DNA of 64,000 nt from Clostridiales bacterium (GTDB lineage: Bacteria; Bacillota; Clostridia; Oscillospirales; Oscillospiraceae), in NCBI GenBank assembly GCA_025757645.1, contig CP107216.1, positions 867,501 through 931,500 of the forward strand, written 5' to 3'. The notes under the pieces are model-generated. The model saw only the letters and a program-made list of their open reading frames with translations, ran no database searches and was not told the origin of the DNA. Shown piece after piece: positions 6,790-15,208 of this stretch. Position 1 is the stretch's first letter; the number at the start of each line of letters is the position of its first letter. A program made the position numbers and the translations under genes.

Positions 6790-8172
6790 ATGAAACGAAT
6801 CCTATCTATCTTTCTCTCGCTGGTGCTGACGGCGGCGCTGCTGTGCCCGGCGGCTGCGGCGGCGAACGAGACGGACGACAATGACACCGGCTGGCTGTAC
6901 ATCACGCTCGACCCCGGCCACGGCGGCGACGGCGCGGGCGGCAACGACTCCGGCGCGATCAGCAACACCTATGGTTATCACGAGGCGGATCTTGTGCTCA
7001 AGATCGGCCTGTACTTAAAAGAGGAGCTCGAGACCTACCGCAATGTCCACGTGGACATGACGCGCTCGGACCGCTACGGCACGAGCGCCACCGCGCCGCT
7101 GAGCAAGGTGGAAAACCGCGTGCTCTTTGCAGCAGGTCAGCACTCCGATCTGCTCGTGAGCCTGCATCTGAATTCCTCGCCCAGCCAGTCGGCGCGCGGC
7201 GCTGAGGTGCTCGTCAGTAACGGCAACTACCGGCCCGAGATCGCCAATGTGCTCGACAGTATCGGCGGGAATATCCTCGTACAGCTCGAAAAGCTCGGCA
7301 TTTATAATCGCGGCCTGGTCAAAAAGAGTTCGCAGGACAACACGCTCTATCCCAACGGCAAGCTCGCCGATTACTACGGCATCGTCCGCTACGGTGTGGA
7401 GAACAATGTCCCGTCCATGATCGTGGAGCACTGCTTTATCAGCAGCAACAGCGAGTGTGAGCAGTTCCTGTCGAGTGACGCCAAGCTCCGGGCCATCGCG
7501 CAGGCGGACGCGCGCGGCATCGCGGCCTATTATGGTCTTCAGAAGAAAGCCCCCGGCGAGGTTGATGTCGAGCCGACGTTCTATGACTGCCGCCATCACT
7601 GGGCCAAGACGTCCATTGAGGCCGCGGCGAGCGCCGGCTGGGTCAACGGCGTGAGCGCAGGGGAGTTCCAGCCGAACGGCACGCTCACGCGCGCCGCGTT
7701 TGTGACGATGCTCGGCCGCATGGCGGGCGTCAAGGATACGGACTATACCACCAGCGTGTTTCGGGACGTCCCGGACGGGGAGTGGTACACGTCGTTTGTG
7801 GCCTGGGCCACGGAAAACGGGATCGTGGACGGCTACGGCGACGGGATATTCCTCCCGCAAAACAACATCACCCGTCAGGAAATGGCGAAGATCATGGCAA
7901 AATACCTGAACTGGAAGGGACTGGACACCACGCCGTCGTCCGAGATCTCGTCGTATCCGATCAACGACCTGAACACCATCGGCGGTTGGGCGATCGAGCC
8001 GGTCTGCTTCTGCTATGAGCAGGGCCTGCTCAACGGCCGCGGTTCCAATTTTGCCCCGCAGGCCAACGCCACGCGCGCCGAGGCGTGTGTGGTGCTCTGC
8101 CGCCTTCAGAAGTATGTGGACGCACAGTCCGCGCAGCCGGCCGCAGCAGAGCCGGCAGCGCTTGCCGGTTGA
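6790..8172 (+). CDS. N-acetylmuramoyl-L-alanine amidase with three SLH domains
   Basis: Exported peptidoglycan hydrolase that cleaves the bond between MurNAc and the stem peptide. The 460-residue precursor has a signal peptide (MKRILSIFLSLVLTAALLC, cleavage near AAA-NE). An Amidase_3 domain at about residues 35-250 carries the zinc ligands His in DPGHGG, Glu in YHEADL and His in SLHLN, with catalytic Glu in IVEHCF. Three S-layer homology repeats at about 265-445 (each ending near TRAAF, TRQEM, TRAEA) anchor it to a secondary wall polymer. This indicates an organism with SLH-type surface anchoring. Transcribed alone; the downstream promoter overlaps its stop codon. Confidence 0.95.
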   Translation: MKRILSIFLSLVLTAALLCPAAAAANETDDNDTGWLYITLDPGHGGDGAGGNDSGAISNTYGYHEADLVLKIGLYLKEELETYRNVHVDMTRSDRYGTSATAPLSKVENRVLFAAGQHSDLLVSLHLNSSPSQSARGAEVLVSNGNYRPEIANVLDSIGGNILVQLEKLGIYNRGLVKKSSQDNTLYPNGKLADYYGIVRYGVENNVPSMIVEHCFISSNSECEQFLSSDAKLRAIAQADARGIAAYYGLQKKAPGEVDVEPTFYDCRHHWAKTSIEAAASAGWVNGVSAGEFQPNGTLTRAAFVTMLGRMAGVKDTDYTTSVFRDVPDGEWYTSFVAWATENGIVDGYGDGIFLPQNNITRQEMAKIMAKYLNWKGLDTTPSSEISSYPINDLNTIGGWAIEPVCFCYEQGLLNGRGSNFAPQANATRAEACVVLCRLQKYVDAQSAQPAAAEPAALAG

Positions 8173-8196
8173 CTTCCTGCACTTTCAGGGTATAAT
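8169..8196 (+). promoter_or_regulatory. Promoter of the Mrp/NBP35 gene
   Basis: TTGACT, 16-bp spacer, TATAAT. The -35 hexamer overlaps the stop codon of the amidase gene. Transcription would begin near 8203, leaving almost no leader before an ATG at 8217 but a normal one before the ATG at 8235. Confidence 0.8.
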
Positions 8197-8234
8197 AAGA
8201 TTAACATACTGTTGAAATGGAGGAATCCACCACA

Positions 8235-9080
8235 ATGAGTGACAATCACAACGAAGCACCCGAAAACTGCACGCACGACTGTTCGACCTGCGGCGAGGCC
8301 TGTGCCCAGCACGAGCCGGAGTCCCTGCAGCAGCCGCTGCGTCCCGGTTCCCGCGTCGATAAGGTCATCGCGGTCGTGTCCGGCAAGGGCGGCGTCGGCA
8401 AGAGCCTCGTGACGAGCCTGCTCGCCTGCGAGATGCAGCGCCGCGGCCATCAGGCCGCTGTGCTCGATGCCGACATCACCGGCCCGTCGATCCCGCAGGC
8501 TTTCGGCGTCCACGGCGGCGCCATGGGCGGCGAGGACTTCCTGTATGCCAACCGTACCCGCACCGGCATCGAGATCATGTCCATCAACCTCCTGCTTCCG
8601 AACGAGACCGACCCCGTCGTCTGGCGCGGCCCGGTCATCGCCGGCGCCGTGACCCAGTTCTGGACCGACGTGCAGTGGGACAACGTGAACTATATGTTCG
8701 TCGACATGCCTCCCGGAACGGGCGATGTGCCGCTGACGGTGTTCCAGTCCCTGCCCGTGGCGGGCGTGGTCGTCGTCACGTCCCCGCAGGAGCTCGTCGG
8801 CATGATCGTCGACAAGGCCGTCAACATGGCCGACATGATGCACGTGCCCGTGCTCGGCATCGTCGAGAACATGGCCTACTACACCTGCCCGGACTGCGGC
8901 AAGCAGCACGCCATCTTCGGTGAGAGCCACATTGAGGCCATTGCCGCCAAGCACGGCATCCCCAACACGGCCAAGCTGCCCATCGACCCCGCCATCGCGG
9001 CGGCGTGCGACGCGGGCCGGATCGAGGACGTGCAGGGCGACTGGCTCAGCAGCCTCGCCGATGCCATCGAGGGCAAGTAA
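8235..9080 (+). CDS. Mrp/NBP35-family Fe-S cluster carrier ATPase
   Basis: P-loop ATPase of the ApbC/Mrp/NBP35 group that binds and transfers iron-sulfur clusters to apoproteins in the cytoplasm. The 281-residue protein has an N-terminal cysteine cluster CTHDCSTCGEAC (NBP35-like), the deviant Walker A VSGKGGVGKS, Walker B-type FVDMPPGTGD and the CxxC pair YTCPDCGK that holds the bridging cluster. Start chosen at 8235: GGAGG lies 11 bases upstream, whereas an in-frame ATG at 8217 overlaps that site and has none of its own. It has its own promoter and a strong terminator-type hairpin behind it. Confidence 0.93.
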   Translation: MSDNHNEAPENCTHDCSTCGEACAQHEPESLQQPLRPGSRVDKVIAVVSGKGGVGKSLVTSLLACEMQRRGHQAAVLDADITGPSIPQAFGVHGGAMGGEDFLYANRTRTGIEIMSINLLLPNETDPVVWRGPVIAGAVTQFWTDVQWDNVNYMFVDMPPGTGDVPLTVFQSLPVAGVVVVTSPQELVGMIVDKAVNMADMMHVPVLGIVENMAYYTCPDCGKQHAIFGESHIEAIAAKHGIPNTAKLPIDPAIAAACDAGRIEDVQGDWLSSLADAIEGK

Positions 9081-9093
9081 TTGTCTGCATAAC

Positions 9094-9126
9094 AAAAACC
9101 GCTCTGCATTTTGCAGAGCGGTTTTT
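9094..9126 (+). terminator. Terminator of the Mrp/NBP35 gene
   Basis: A 14-bp perfect stem AAAAACCGCTCTGC / GCAGAGCGGTTTTT with an ATTTT loop, 14 bases past the stop. Both arms are nearly repeated in the terminator at 9328-9360. Confidence 0.9.
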
Positions 9127-9327
9127 CTGCGCAGCCCCAAAGCCCCGCAGAGTTTCGCCGCCGGCGCGGCGAAAGAAAGTGAAATCATTTTCTCCGGCGA
9201 CATGTGCGGCGGAGAAAATACTGCTCAGGCTGCAAGTGTGGAATTTGCGTGCCGCCGGCACACAAATTATGCGCGCAGCAGGCTGCAGGCCTTTTGTCGG
9301 AAAACCCGGAGGTTTTCCGACAGACTC

Positions 9328-9360
9328 AAAAACCGCTCTGCCGTCGGCAGAGCGGTTTTT
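9328..9360 (-). terminator. Terminator of the DUF2804 gene
   Basis: A 15-bp perfect stem AAAAACCGCTCTGCC / GGCAGAGCGGTTTTT with a three-base loop, five bases from the stop codon of the minus-strand gene and followed by U residues on that strand. Confidence 0.85.
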
Positions 9361-9364
9361 GACT

Positions 9365-10408
9365 TTACCATTTGTTGATGACCTTCTCGGCAAAGCCGGG
9401 GAGGTCTTTCACGTTCAGCACCGTGCCGTCGTCGAGCACGGCGCGGCCGTTGAACACGCCAAACACCTGGTGCTGGTCGGACTTGATGAGGCCCACGTCC
9501 GAACAGCTCGCGCGGTCGAGCACGGGGGTGTAGTCCATCTCGAAGCGGCCGTCGTCGCTCGTGAAGGTCCAGGGCCGCATATAGTCCGGCGTGGCCTTGC
9601 CGCCGTCGCCGGGGATGTGGAAGATGACCTGGCTGAGCTTGTGCGCCCGGCCCTTGTAAAAGAGCATGTTCTCGCTCGCGGCGCTCGTGTTGCCGAAGCC
9701 GTAGCCGATGTTGAAGCCGAACCGCTCCCCGTCCACGAGACCGGAGGCGCTGCCCCAGTACCACGTGTTTTTATACGTCCACACGCCGCGGCCCCAGTCG
9801 AGCACGGCGAAGCTGTCCGCCGGGTCAAAGGTGTACGTGCGGTTGTGGTAGCCGTAAGTCACAGTACCCTCGGCGCGCATGCAGTTGATCTTCTGGTTGT
9901 AGTAAAAGTGCTTGTCCTTGTCAAAGGGCGTGGCGATGACCATGGACTCGGCCGGGATGTCCGTGAGCGTCACCTTCGCGTACAGCGAGCCCTCCGGGCC
10001 GAAGTTTTTCATCTGCGCGATGAGCACGCGGCGGTCTCCCTCATTCTTGAAGAGGATGCTGTAGTTGCGCCCGGCGCTGTGCACATCGCCGCGTTCACTG
10101 CTCTCGGGCAGGCAGACCTTGCCGTTCGTGAAGGCCTTCATCGGGCTTTTCGTGATCTCCCACCCCTCGTCGAGGTTGAGCAGGGAGATGGAGTCGAGCC
10201 CCATGTAGCTGTTGTCCGCGATGGTCAGGGCGAGGGCGAAGTGGCCGTTGTTGATGCAGTAGTAGTCCCATTCCTTGATGCGCAGCTTGTTGGCCTTGAT
10301 GTCGCCCCGGCGGTAGACGGGCAGCAGGGACTTCGCATAGCCGGGTTCCGTCAGGTTGCCGCTCGCATCGAGCAGGGGGCGGCGCTCGGTGATCTCGTGC
10401 TGATTCAT
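9365..10408 (-). CDS. DUF2804 domain-containing protein
   Basis: A 347-residue protein of the DUF2804 family, recognised by AVLDWGRGVWTYKNTWYWGS and the beta-rich composition with many aromatic residues. No signal peptide and no transmembrane segment. The biochemical role is unknown; the fold resembles lipocalin-like beta sandwiches in annotations I recall, which is not something the sequence itself proves. Its start overlaps the stop of the upstream DnaI-like gene by four bases, so it is the last gene of the dnaD-dnaI unit, although no functional link to replication is evident. Confidence 0.85.
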   Translation of the reverse strand: MNQHEITERRPLLDASGNLTEPGYAKSLLPVYRRGDIKANKLRIKEWDYYCINNGHFALALTIADNSYMGLDSISLLNLDEGWEITKSPMKAFTNGKVCLPESSERGDVHSAGRNYSILFKNEGDRRVLIAQMKNFGPEGSLYAKVTLTDIPAESMVIATPFDKDKHFYYNQKINCMRAEGTVTYGYHNRTYTFDPADSFAVLDWGRGVWTYKNTWYWGSASGLVDGERFGFNIGYGFGNTSAASENMLFYKGRAHKLSQVIFHIPGDGGKATPDYMRPWTFTSDDGRFEMDYTPVLDRASCSDVGLIKSDQHQVFGVFNGRAVLDDGTVLNVKDLPGFAEKVINKW

Positions 10409-11385
10409 GCTTCGCGCTCCTTTTTGATCTGCCGGATGTCCCGCCCCACGAACGGGAGCGTCTGGTATTCGCCCTCGATGCGCGACAGGATCTGCGGCGT
10501 GTATTTTTTCTGCAGCTCCTCGTTGGAGCAGTTCGTGCTGATGATGGTGGCCTTGGCGCGCGTCAGGCGCGTGTTGATGAGCGTGTAGAGCGCGCTCGTG
10601 GAGTAGGCCGTGATCATCTCGGTGCCGAGATCGTCGAGGATCATCAGATCACAGCCGAGATACTGTTCCACGCGCTGCGCGGCGGCCTCGCCGTCGGCGC
10701 TGCCGCGCTGGAACTTCGCGCACTCGAACGCATCGAATGCGCTCGCGGCCGTCTCATAGGCGACGGCGTAGCCCGCGCCCGCGACGACGCGCGCGATGCA
10801 CGCCGACAGATACGTCTTGCCCAGCCCCGTGCCGCCCTGCAGCAGCAGGTTCATCGTGCCGGGGCGGAACGTCTGCGCAAACGAGCGGCAGACCTGAAAC
10901 ACGCGCTCCATCTTCGGCCGCGCGTTCTCGTCGTAGAGCGTCAGGTCGAAGTGCTCGAACGACTCGTCGCCGTGCTGCAGCAGGCGGCTGAGGTCGCGCG
11001 TGAGCTCGGCGTTGTAGCGCCGCAGCAGGCACTCGCACGGCTGCCCCTGCACATAGCCCGTGTCATGGCAGCGGGGGCAGGTGTAAATGTCGTCGGTATA
11101 ATCCACCGGCAGGTGGTACGCCGTCAGCAGTTCGGCGCGCTGCGCCTGCGTGTCGAGATTCGCGCGCTCGAGCGCGCGCAGCTCCTCCGTCGGGTCGCTG
11201 CCGTGGCGCATCGTCAGGCCGACGAGCGCGATCATCTGCTGCTGCAGCGTCTGATCGAGCGCGCGCAGGCCGGGCACGCGGCGGTAGGCGTCGTCCACGC
11301 GGCGGCGGTGCTCGCGCTCATTTTCCGCGCGCTGCTGCGCGATCTGCTCGCGGGCGCGCGCCAGATAGATCCCATTGCGGGCCAT
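10405..11385 (-). CDS. dnaI: DnaC/DnaI-type replicative helicase loader
   Basis: AAA+ ATPase that loads the replicative helicase at origins and restart sites. The 326-residue protein has an N-terminal helical helicase-binding region, a zinc motif CPRCHDTGYVQGQPCEC at about residues 102-118, Walker A LLQGGTGLGKTYLSA, Walker B LMILDDLGTE and sensor residues ISTNCS. Layout matches Bacillus DnaI more than enterobacterial DnaC. It sits 12 bases downstream of a dnaD-like gene, as expected for the Gram-positive primosome pair, and its stop overlaps the next gene by four bases. Confidence 0.92.
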   Translation of the reverse strand: MARNGIYLARAREQIAQQRAENEREHRRRVDDAYRRVPGLRALDQTLQQQMIALVGLTMRHGSDPTEELRALERANLDTQAQRAELLTAYHLPVDYTDDIYTCPRCHDTGYVQGQPCECLLRRYNAELTRDLSRLLQHGDESFEHFDLTLYDENARPKMERVFQVCRSFAQTFRPGTMNLLLQGGTGLGKTYLSACIARVVAGAGYAVAYETAASAFDAFECAKFQRGSADGEAAAQRVEQYLGCDLMILDDLGTEMITAYSTSALYTLINTRLTRAKATIISTNCSNEELQKKYTPQILSRIEGEYQTLPFVGRDIRQIKKEREA

Positions 11386-11397
11386 GCCGGTCCCTCC

Positions 11398-12396
11398 TTA
11401 GGTGTTGGTCTGCTCCATCTTGCGGAGCAGCTGCTCCACGCGGTCGAGATCGTCGCGCTCGGCCGCCGGCGCAGCCGGATTGGCCGCGCGGCGCTTGCCC
11501 GCTGCGCGCGGGTCGCCGGTCTCGATCTCCTCGGGCGTGTGCAGCCCTTTTTCGTGCCAGCTCATGAGGATGCGGTTGAGGTACGCCCACTTGCGCGCCC
11601 CGGTCGCCACGACCGTGCGGTCGTATGCCTCGGCGATGGCGTCGCAGCCGAAGCCCATATCCAGCCAGCTCGTGATGTAGCCGCGCTCGGTGCGGCTCGG
11701 CGCGCGGTCCTGGATCTGCAGCACCTGCAGCACCTGCTGCGCCAGCTCCCGCCGCGCCTGTCTGCGTTGTAAATATTCCTCCGCCTGCGCCGTCGTGTGG
11801 ATCTCCTGATCGGCCCACGCATAGGCCTCCTTTTCGATCCGGCGCATCGTCGGCGTGCCGGCGTGGCCGCGCTCGGCGCGGTATTCCTGAAACACGTAGT
11901 GGATCAGCTCCATGAGCACGTCGGCCGGGAGACCCAGATAGTCGCGCAGGCCCAGGAGCATATTCATCTCGGGCGTCGTGAGCTTGCGGCCGTAGAGCTG
12001 CTCGGCCTCGCGGCGCACGGTCTGCATCGGCTCGTCGCTGAGCATCCGGCTGGCGATGTCCTCGGCCGTGTACTGCGGCAGCTCGGCCGCCGGCACGAGC
12101 TTCGGCTCGGCCGCGCCCGGCTTGTCTGCCGCGGGCGCTGTACGGCCGGCCGGGGCAGGGGACGACTTCCCGGCGGCGGAGACGAGCCCGAGCGCGCACA
12201 GCCGCTCCATCGTCTGGCGCAGTTCGCGCTCGGTCAGGCCAATGCTTTCGGCGGGAAACGGCTTTCCGCCGGCGCGCAGCAGCGCCAGATATACCAGGGC
12301 GCAGCGCCCGTCTTTTTCCCGCAGCAGCTTGTCCACTTCCTCGACCGGCAGCGACAGACACACCGGCCGCGACAGCGTAAATTCGGCTCGATCCAT
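11398..12396 (-). CDS. dnaD: DnaD-domain primosomal protein
   Basis: Primosome component with an N-terminal winged-helix-like region (residues 1-75). A Pro/Ala-rich linker (about 76-105) is followed by two consecutive DnaD/DnaB_2-type helical domains (about 108-185 and 195-285). The second ends in the family signature ARKWAYLNRILMSW. Works with the helicase loader encoded directly downstream. The 332-residue length suggests a DnaD/DnaB-like architecture rather than a short DnaD. GAGGGG precedes the ATG, and a consensus promoter lies 43 bp upstream, back to back with the promoter of the U32 gene. Confidence 0.88.
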   Translation of the reverse strand: MDRAEFTLSRPVCLSLPVEEVDKLLREKDGRCALVYLALLRAGGKPFPAESIGLTERELRQTMERLCALGLVSAAGKSSPAPAGRTAPAADKPGAAEPKLVPAAELPQYTAEDIASRMLSDEPMQTVRREAEQLYGRKLTTPEMNMLLGLRDYLGLPADVLMELIHYVFQEYRAERGHAGTPTMRRIEKEAYAWADQEIHTTAQAEEYLQRRQARRELAQQVLQVLQIQDRAPSRTERGYITSWLDMGFGCDAIAEAYDRTVVATGARKWAYLNRILMSWHEKGLHTPEEIETGDPRAAGKRRAANPAAPAAERDDLDRVEQLLRKMEQTNT

Positions 12397-12438
12397 GCAA
12401 TTACCCCTCGGGTCACTAGAAATTCATGATAGGTTCAC

Positions 12439-12467
12439 ATTATAGCATGAAAATTGACTTGTAGCAA
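12439..12467 (-). promoter_or_regulatory. Promoter of the dnaD-dnaI-DUF2804 operon
   Basis: Minus strand TTGCTA, 17-bp spacer ending TGC, TATAAT (extended -10). Its -35 box overlaps the -35 box of the divergent promoter at 12459-12488. Confidence 0.75.
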
Positions 12468-12488
12468 GAGCACCTGCTGTGCTATAAT
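12459..12488 (+). promoter_or_regulatory. Promoter of the U32-maf-mre operon
   Basis: TTGTAG, 18-bp spacer ending TGC, TATAAT (extended -10). The predicted transcript starts near 12495, excluding an in-frame ATG at 12498 as a good start. Confidence 0.7.
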
Positions 12489-12521
12489 GCTATATGTATG
12501 ACTATAACTGGGAGTGGGTCT

Positions 12522-14615
12522 ATGCTGGAATTGCTGGCGCCCGCGGGCAACCTCGACGCCGTCATCGCGGCGGTGCAAAACGGGGCGGACGCGGTGTATA
12601 TGGGCTTTGGCGACGGATTCAACGCGCGCCGGAGCGCCGATAATTTCACACGGGAGTCGTTTGCCAAGGCCGTGCGCTACTGTCACATCCGCGGCTGCAA
12701 GGTCTACGTCACGCTCAACACCCTCGTGGGCGACCGCGAGATGGACGCCGCCGCCGCGCTCGCGCAGCAGGCGTCGGACGCCGGGGCGGACGCGATCCTT
12801 GTGCAGGATCTGGGCCTCGCGCGCGTGCTGCGCGCCGCCCTGCCGGACATTCCGCTGCACGCCAGCACGCAGATGAGCATCCACAATCTCGCCGGGGTCG
12901 AGGCCGCGGCCGAGATGGGCATCACCCGCGCCGTGCTCGCGCGCGAGCTCTCGCTCGAGCAGATCCGCTTCATCTCGCAGCACGTGAGCATCGAGACCGA
13001 GGTGTTCGTGCACGGGGCGCTGTGCTTCTGTTATTCCGGCCAGTGCTATATGAGCGCGCTCATCGGCCGCCGCAGCGGCAACCGCGGCGCGTGCGCGCAG
13101 CCGTGCCGCATGCAGTACAGCATGGGCGGCCGCATGGATGAGTATCCGCTGAGCCTGCGCGACAACTGTCTGGCTGACTATCTGCAGCAGCTCGAGGACG
13201 CGGGCGTTGCCTGCGTGAAGATCGAGGGCCGCATGAAGCGGCCGGAGTACGTCGCCGTGGTCACGGACGTGTATGCCCGCTGCATCCATGAGCACCGCGT
13301 GCCCACGCAGGAGGAAAACGACCGGCTCGCGCTGGCGTTCTCGCGTCAGGGCTTCACGCAGGGCTACCTGCTCGGGGAAAAAGGGCCGGACATGCTCGGC
13401 ACACGCGCCGCTGAGCCCGACCGCGAGGCGGAAAAAATGTTCACCGCCGCGCGCAAGGCGTATGCCGACGGCGAGCGCCGCCGCGTGCCCGTGAAGTTTT
13501 ATGCCAAGGTGCAGACCGGCGAGCCGGTCATGGCCGCCGTCATGGACGAGGAAGGCCACCGCGCCGTGCTCACCGGCCCCGTGCCGGAGCCCGCGCAGCG
13601 CGCGCCGCTGACCGCGCAGAGCCTCGCCGACCAGTTTGCCAAAACGGGCGGCACGCCCTATTATTCCACCGGCACCGAGAGCCGCATCGACCCGGATCTC
13701 TATCTTCCGGCGGCCGCCGTCAACGACCTGCGCCGCCGGCTCATCACCGGCCTGAAGGAGGAGCGCGCGGCCCTGCCCGAGCGGCGGAGCCTGCCGCTGC
13801 CGCTGCGTCCGGAGGGCAAGCGCTATTTTGCCGACCCCGCGCTCATCGTGCAGGTGCATCAGGCCGAGCAGCTCACGCAGGAGCTTGCCGCGCTGCACCC
13901 GGCGTATGTATATGTGCCGGTCGAGATCCTCGACAGTGATTTTCCGCGTCTCGCCCCGTTTCTGGAGCAGGGGGCGCAGGTCGTGGCGGTGCTGCCGCGC
14001 GTCATCACGGACGATCAGGCCGAGGACATGCACGCCATGCTCTCTCGCGCCGCCGAAAACGGCGTGCAGGAAGCGCTCGTCGGCAACATGGGCCATATCT
14101 TCTTCGCCCGCCGCGCGGGGATGCGCGTGCGCGGCGACTTTGGACTCAATGTCTTTAACTCCTTCACGGAGGAAGTGCTGCAGCAGGCCGGTCTCGTGAG
14201 CGCGACGGCGTCGTTCGAGCTGCGCGTGGCGCAGATCCGCGACCTTGCCAAAAGCATCGACACGGAGATGATCGTCTACGGCCGCCTGCCGTGCATGATC
14301 ACCGAGCAGTGCATCATCCGCAACAGCGCGGGCCGCTGCAACTGCAGCGTGCCCAACAATCTGGCCGACCGGCGCGGGGCGCTGTTCCCGGTGCTGCCGG
14401 CGTTCGGTCACCGCAACCAGATCTTCAACGCGCACAAGCTCTACCTCGCCGACAAGCATGAGGACTATGAAACGGCGGGCCTCTGGGGCGTGCGCCTCAT
14501 GTTCACGACCGAGACGCCGCGTGAGTGCGTCGCGGTCACGCAGAGCTATCTGGGCCTGACGGATTATCGCCCGAACGGGCTGACCCGCGGCCTGTATTAT
14601 CGGGGCGTGGAATGA
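12522..14615 (+). CDS. U32-family peptidase-like protein with DUF3656 region
   Basis: Member of the peptidase U32 family, whose better-known members (RlhA, TrhP, UbiU/V) are Fe-S proteins needed for hydroxylation of RNA or quinone rather than proteases. The 697 residues begin with the TIM-barrel motif ELLAPAGNLDAVIAAVQNGA. The family signature EVFVHGALCFCYSGQC is followed by GACAQPCRMQY, giving four clustered cysteines. A further CNCSVPN lies near the C terminus. Start at 12522 follows GGGAG; an upstream in-frame ATG at 12498 sits at the transcription start. First gene of a long co-directional run. Substrate (23S rRNA or tRNA) is an inference from the family. Confidence 0.9.
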   Translation: MLELLAPAGNLDAVIAAVQNGADAVYMGFGDGFNARRSADNFTRESFAKAVRYCHIRGCKVYVTLNTLVGDREMDAAAALAQQASDAGADAILVQDLGLARVLRAALPDIPLHASTQMSIHNLAGVEAAAEMGITRAVLARELSLEQIRFISQHVSIETEVFVHGALCFCYSGQCYMSALIGRRSGNRGACAQPCRMQYSMGGRMDEYPLSLRDNCLADYLQQLEDAGVACVKIEGRMKRPEYVAVVTDVYARCIHEHRVPTQEENDRLALAFSRQGFTQGYLLGEKGPDMLGTRAAEPDREAEKMFTAARKAYADGERRRVPVKFYAKVQTGEPVMAAVMDEEGHRAVLTGPVPEPAQRAPLTAQSLADQFAKTGGTPYYSTGTESRIDPDLYLPAAAVNDLRRRLITGLKEERAALPERRSLPLPLRPEGKRYFADPALIVQVHQAEQLTQELAALHPAYVYVPVEILDSDFPRLAPFLEQGAQVVAVLPRVITDDQAEDMHAMLSRAAENGVQEALVGNMGHIFFARRAGMRVRGDFGLNVFNSFTEEVLQQAGLVSATASFELRVAQIRDLAKSIDTEMIVYGRLPCMITEQCIIRNSAGRCNCSVPNNLADRRGALFPVLPAFGHRNQIFNAHKLYLADKHEDYETAGLWGVRLMFTTETPRECVAVTQSYLGLTDYRPNGLTRGLYYRGVE

Positions 14616-14635
14616 CCCGCCCGGGAGGAACGACC

Positions 14636-15208
14636 ATGAACTGGATTCTAGCCTCCGGCTCCCCGCGCCGGCGGGAGCTGCTGGAGATGCTCGGCGTGCC
14701 GGACCTGACGATCCGGCCGGCAAAGGGACCTGAGCGCGCGACGCCGGGCGCCGGCCCGGAGCAGACCGTGCGCGAGCTGGCGCTGCACAAGGCGCAGGAG
14801 GTCGCACAGACCTGCGCGCCGGAGGACATCATTATCGCGGCGGACACGATCGTCTATCTCGACGGCGCCATCCTCGGCAAGCCGCGAGATCATGACGACG
14901 CCGTGCGCATGCTCACGGCCCTGTCCGGGCGCGAGCACATCGTCTACACCGGCGTCGCCGTGCTGCGCGGCGGCGAGCTGCGGCAGGCGGCCGAGCGCAC
15001 GGCCGTGCGCTTTCGCCCTCTCACGTCCGGGGAGATCGAGCGCTACATCGCCACCGGCGAGCCGATGGACAAGGCCGGCGCTTACGGCATTCAGGGCCGC
15101 GGCGCGCTGTTCATCGCGCATCTGGACGGCGATTATTTCAACGTGATGGGCCTGCCGCTGTGCAGGCTGGGACAACTGCTGAACGAACTGGGAGTCGAGC
15201 TGCTTTGA
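14636..15208 (+). CDS. maf: Maf-family nucleotide pyrophosphatase
   Basis: House-cleaning nucleoside triphosphate pyrophosphatase that hydrolyses non-canonical or pyrimidine NTPs, linked to septum/cell-division control. The 190 residues start MNWILASGSPRRRELL, the Maf signature, with AADTIVYLDGAILGKP and DKAGAYGIQGRGA completing the active site. Start at 14636 follows GGGAGG. It lies 20 bases after the U32 gene and overlaps mreC by four bases; the maf-mreC-mreD order is classical in Firmicutes. Confidence 0.95.
   Translation: MNWILASGSPRRRELLEMLGVPDLTIRPAKGPERATPGAGPEQTVRELALHKAQEVAQTCAPEDIIIAADTIVYLDGAILGKPRDHDDAVRMLTALSGREHIVYTGVAVLRGGELRQAAERTAVRFRPLTSGEIERYIATGEPMDKAGAYGIQGRGALFIAHLDGDYFNVMGLPLCRLGQLLNELGVELL

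Larger units (their letters stand above)
9094..9360. repeat. Array of consecutive hairpins between two near-identical terminators
   Basis: Within 267 bp there are six solid inverted repeats in a row: 9094-9126 (14 bp), 9153-9174 (TTTCGCCGC/GCGGCGAAA), 9187-9219 (ATTTTCTCCG/CGGAGAAAAT), 9242-9268 (AATTTG-GTGCC/GGCAC-CAAATT with one mismatch), 9295-9322 (TGTCGGAAAACC/GGTTTTCCGACA) and 9328-9360 (15 bp). The outer two hairpins share the same AAAAACCGCTCTGC arm. A minus-strand frame runs through the whole element but has no ribosome site, so I read it as a structured intergenic repeat rather than a gene. Confidence 0.6.

Noticed and set aside
8217..8234. Earlier ATG for the Mrp/NBP35 gene
   Set aside because: It overlaps the GGAGG used by the ATG at 8235 and lies too close to the predicted transcription start.
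9046..9393. Minus-strand open frame of about 115 codons across the hairpin array
   Set aside because: No ribosome site, overlaps the ends of two real genes, and its sequence is dictated by GC-rich inverted repeats.
12498..12521. Earlier ATG for the U32 gene
   Set aside because: Lies at the predicted transcript start without a ribosome site; homology to the family starts at 12522.
15160..15204. Upstream ATG for mreC
   Set aside because: Inside maf, lacks a ribosome site and adds a non-conserved stretch; TTG at 15205 has GGGAG and fits the MreC N terminus.
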